Source of the DNA: a virus
DNA: 20,415 nucleotides
IMG/VR virus record: IMGVR_UViG_3300015360_000239
Span: 1-20,415 of that record
Strand: one strand, 5' to 3'
Part shown: positions 19,245 to 20,415 of the stretch, in pieces
How positions within the stretch are numbered: the first letter of the stretch is position 1
Layout of the letters: each line of letters opens with the position of its first letter
Notes under the pieces: generated by a model
What the model was told of the DNA's origin: nothing
The model's input: only the letters and a program-made list of their open reading frames with translations
The model's database searches: none
Program-made: the position numbers and the translations under genes

Positions 19245-20415
19245 ATGAGCGGATTTACGCGGCAGGTATCTGCCGGCGTGTTTGCGGGCAGCGGTGACGA
19301 CCTGAATCCGGCTAGCATGCCCGGCATGGCGCTGTGGCTCGACACCGGAGATCAAGCCTCTATGCGCGGCGCTGCGGGCGCGGCGATTACGAGCGGGGCG
19401 GCGGTTGCGCTGCTCGGTGACGACAGCGGCAACAGCGCGGTGAATTGTCTGGTGTCGAACACGGCGATTGCCGCCGGCTCCACGGCCCCAACCGTAAGCA
19501 TCACCGGAAATTTCACTGCGTCGTTTGACCTGGCCCCAACCACGTGGCTCCCGGCTGCGAGCTATACACTGTTCAGCAAACTGAGCGGCAATAGCGGGCT
19601 GGAAATCCTGCTGCTTATTACGACTGGCGTGGTCCGGGTGAGAATTGGCGACGGCGCCGCCATCACGAATTTTGATTCAACGGCGGCGACGGGAGTTGCC
19701 GCGAACACGAGGGGCACCCTCGGCATCACCTACGTAGATAATTCTACGCTAAATTTCACCCTCAACGGCTCCGCCCTCGGCACGCAGGTTTCGGTAAATA
19801 AAGTTTTGGCAAACGGTGCGGCCAATGCGACGGTTGGCACGAACCTTATTGGCGAACTGTATTCCGCAATCGTCACTGGGAAATATAACTTCAACCCGGT
19901 TGGCGCGGTCAAGCTGGCCGCTTCTTTCGTTGCGCCGACGACCGGCGAGACGTGGACCATCAACACCACCGGCGACCTCGGCGCCCGCATCTGCGGCGAG
20001 CGTGACTTGGTGCAGCTGACCGTAGCAAATCAGCCGGTCTGGACGTCCGGCGCGGGGATGCTGTTCGACGGAACGAACGACTACTTGAAGGCGGCGCCGT
20101 TCTCGCTGAGCCAGCCGACTACGGTTTACGCGGCGCTGCAACAGGTGACTTGGACGGACAGCGACACGCCGTTCGACGGAAACACGGTCAGCTCAATGCA
20201 GATGTTCCAGCACTCGACCACGCCTACTTTTGCGCTGTGGGCGGGCGCCCTCGCCGGCGCTAACGGCGGATGGCCAGTCGCAACGAACGCCGTGATCACT
20301 GCGGTTTTTAGCGGGGCAAGCTCTGCATCGCGCGTAAACCGGGCGTCCGCAGTTACGGGCAACGCATCCACCGCCGCGGCTGGCGGCTTTACGTTGGGCG
20401 CGGCTGGCGGATTCA
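19245..20415 (+). CDS. Fibre-like protein with two lectin (LamG-like) domains, 3' truncated
   Basis: The frame stays open from ATGAGC at 19245 to the window edge: 390 codons without a stop. GTG at 19221 is in frame and could add eight residues. The sequence contains two concanavalin-A-like jelly-roll modules. The first (residues about 85-215) includes FTASFDLAPTTWLPAASYTL, GTLGITYVDNSTLNFTLNGS and LIGELYSAIVTGKY. The second starts at about residue 270 with MLFDGTNDYLKAAPFSLSQP and continues VYAALQQVTWTDSDTPFDGN, with an early strand order typical of the LamG family. Such modules bind glycans and are often found in phage fibres. The start MPGMALWLDTGDQ is the usual way such lectin-bearing phage proteins begin. 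No Shine-Dalgarno or TTGACG element is present at the start. Confidence 0.75.
   Translation, partial: MSGFTRQVSAGVFAGSGDDLNPASMPGMALWLDTGDQASMRGAAGAAITSGAAVALLGDDSGNSAVNCLVSNTAIAAGSTAPTVSITGNFTASFDLAPTTWLPAASYTLFSKLSGNSGLEILLLITTGVVRVRIGDGAAITNFDSTAATGVAANTRGTLGITYVDNSTLNFTLNGSALGTQVSVNKVLANGAANATVGTNLIGELYSAIVTGKYNFNPVGAVKLAASFVAPTTGETWTINTTGDLGARICGERDLVQLTVANQPVWTSGAGMLFDGTNDYLKAAPFSLSQPTTVYAALQQVTWTDSDTPFDGNTVSSMQMFQHSTTPTFALWAGALAGANGGWPVATNAVITAVFSGASSASRVNRASAVTGNASTAAAGGFTLGAAGGF

Overview
This window is the late structural region of a tailed double-stranded DNA phage (Caudoviricetes), either free or integrated. Every supported gene lies on the plus strand, and neighbours overlap or nearly abut. 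The gene order closely follows phage lambda: small terminase (Nu1-like), large terminase (gpA-like), small joining protein (position of gpW), lambda-family portal (gpB-like), prohead protease with scaffold (C/Nu3-like), major capsid, then connector, tail completion, tail terminator, tail tube, a chaperone-position gene, tape measure and fibre proteins. The tape measure and tail tube point to a siphovirus. The DNA is GC-rich and the host is probably a GC-rich Gram-negative bacterium. The style reminds me of Verrucomicrobiota/Opitutae phages, but nothing here proves that. No integrase, tRNA, rRNA, CRISPR or lysis gene is visible.

Layout. Bases 1-1824 hold a gene end, two small unknown genes, a helix-turn-helix protein and a 217-aa protein that may be connected with replication or partition. 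Bases 1838-1987 hold six tandem repeats of 24 or 27 bp directly before the small terminase, a candidate packaging (cosB/pac-like) site or iteron origin. Bases 2067-8873 are the packaging and head module. A hairpin and a good rho-independent terminator follow the capsid gene (8895-8963). Bases 9025-12495 form a four-gene cassette joined by ATGA overlaps: three family-2 glycosyltransferases and a small ABA-sandwich-like protein, probably a virion or host-surface glycosylation module. Bases 12514-16927 are connector and tail genes, and 16934 to the end are fibre-like proteins with lectin-like folds; the last one runs off the window.

The most unusual signal is a 22-nt element, TTGACG-N12-GCAA, present eight times with exact spacing. 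Seven copies sit in gene junctions and in five of these the element runs straight into the start codon (GCAA-ATG). The eighth lies inside the protease gene, 16 nt before an in-frame ATG that would start a separate scaffold protein. Genes with this element lack a convincing Shine-Dalgarno sequence, whereas several tail genes without it have GGGAG or GGAG. It looks like a phage-specific translation-initiation or RNA-processing signal, or a conserved recombination linker. A different 32-bp sequence (29 of 32 identical) occurs before the gene at 707 and before the glycosyltransferase cassette at 9025, and may be a phage promoter.
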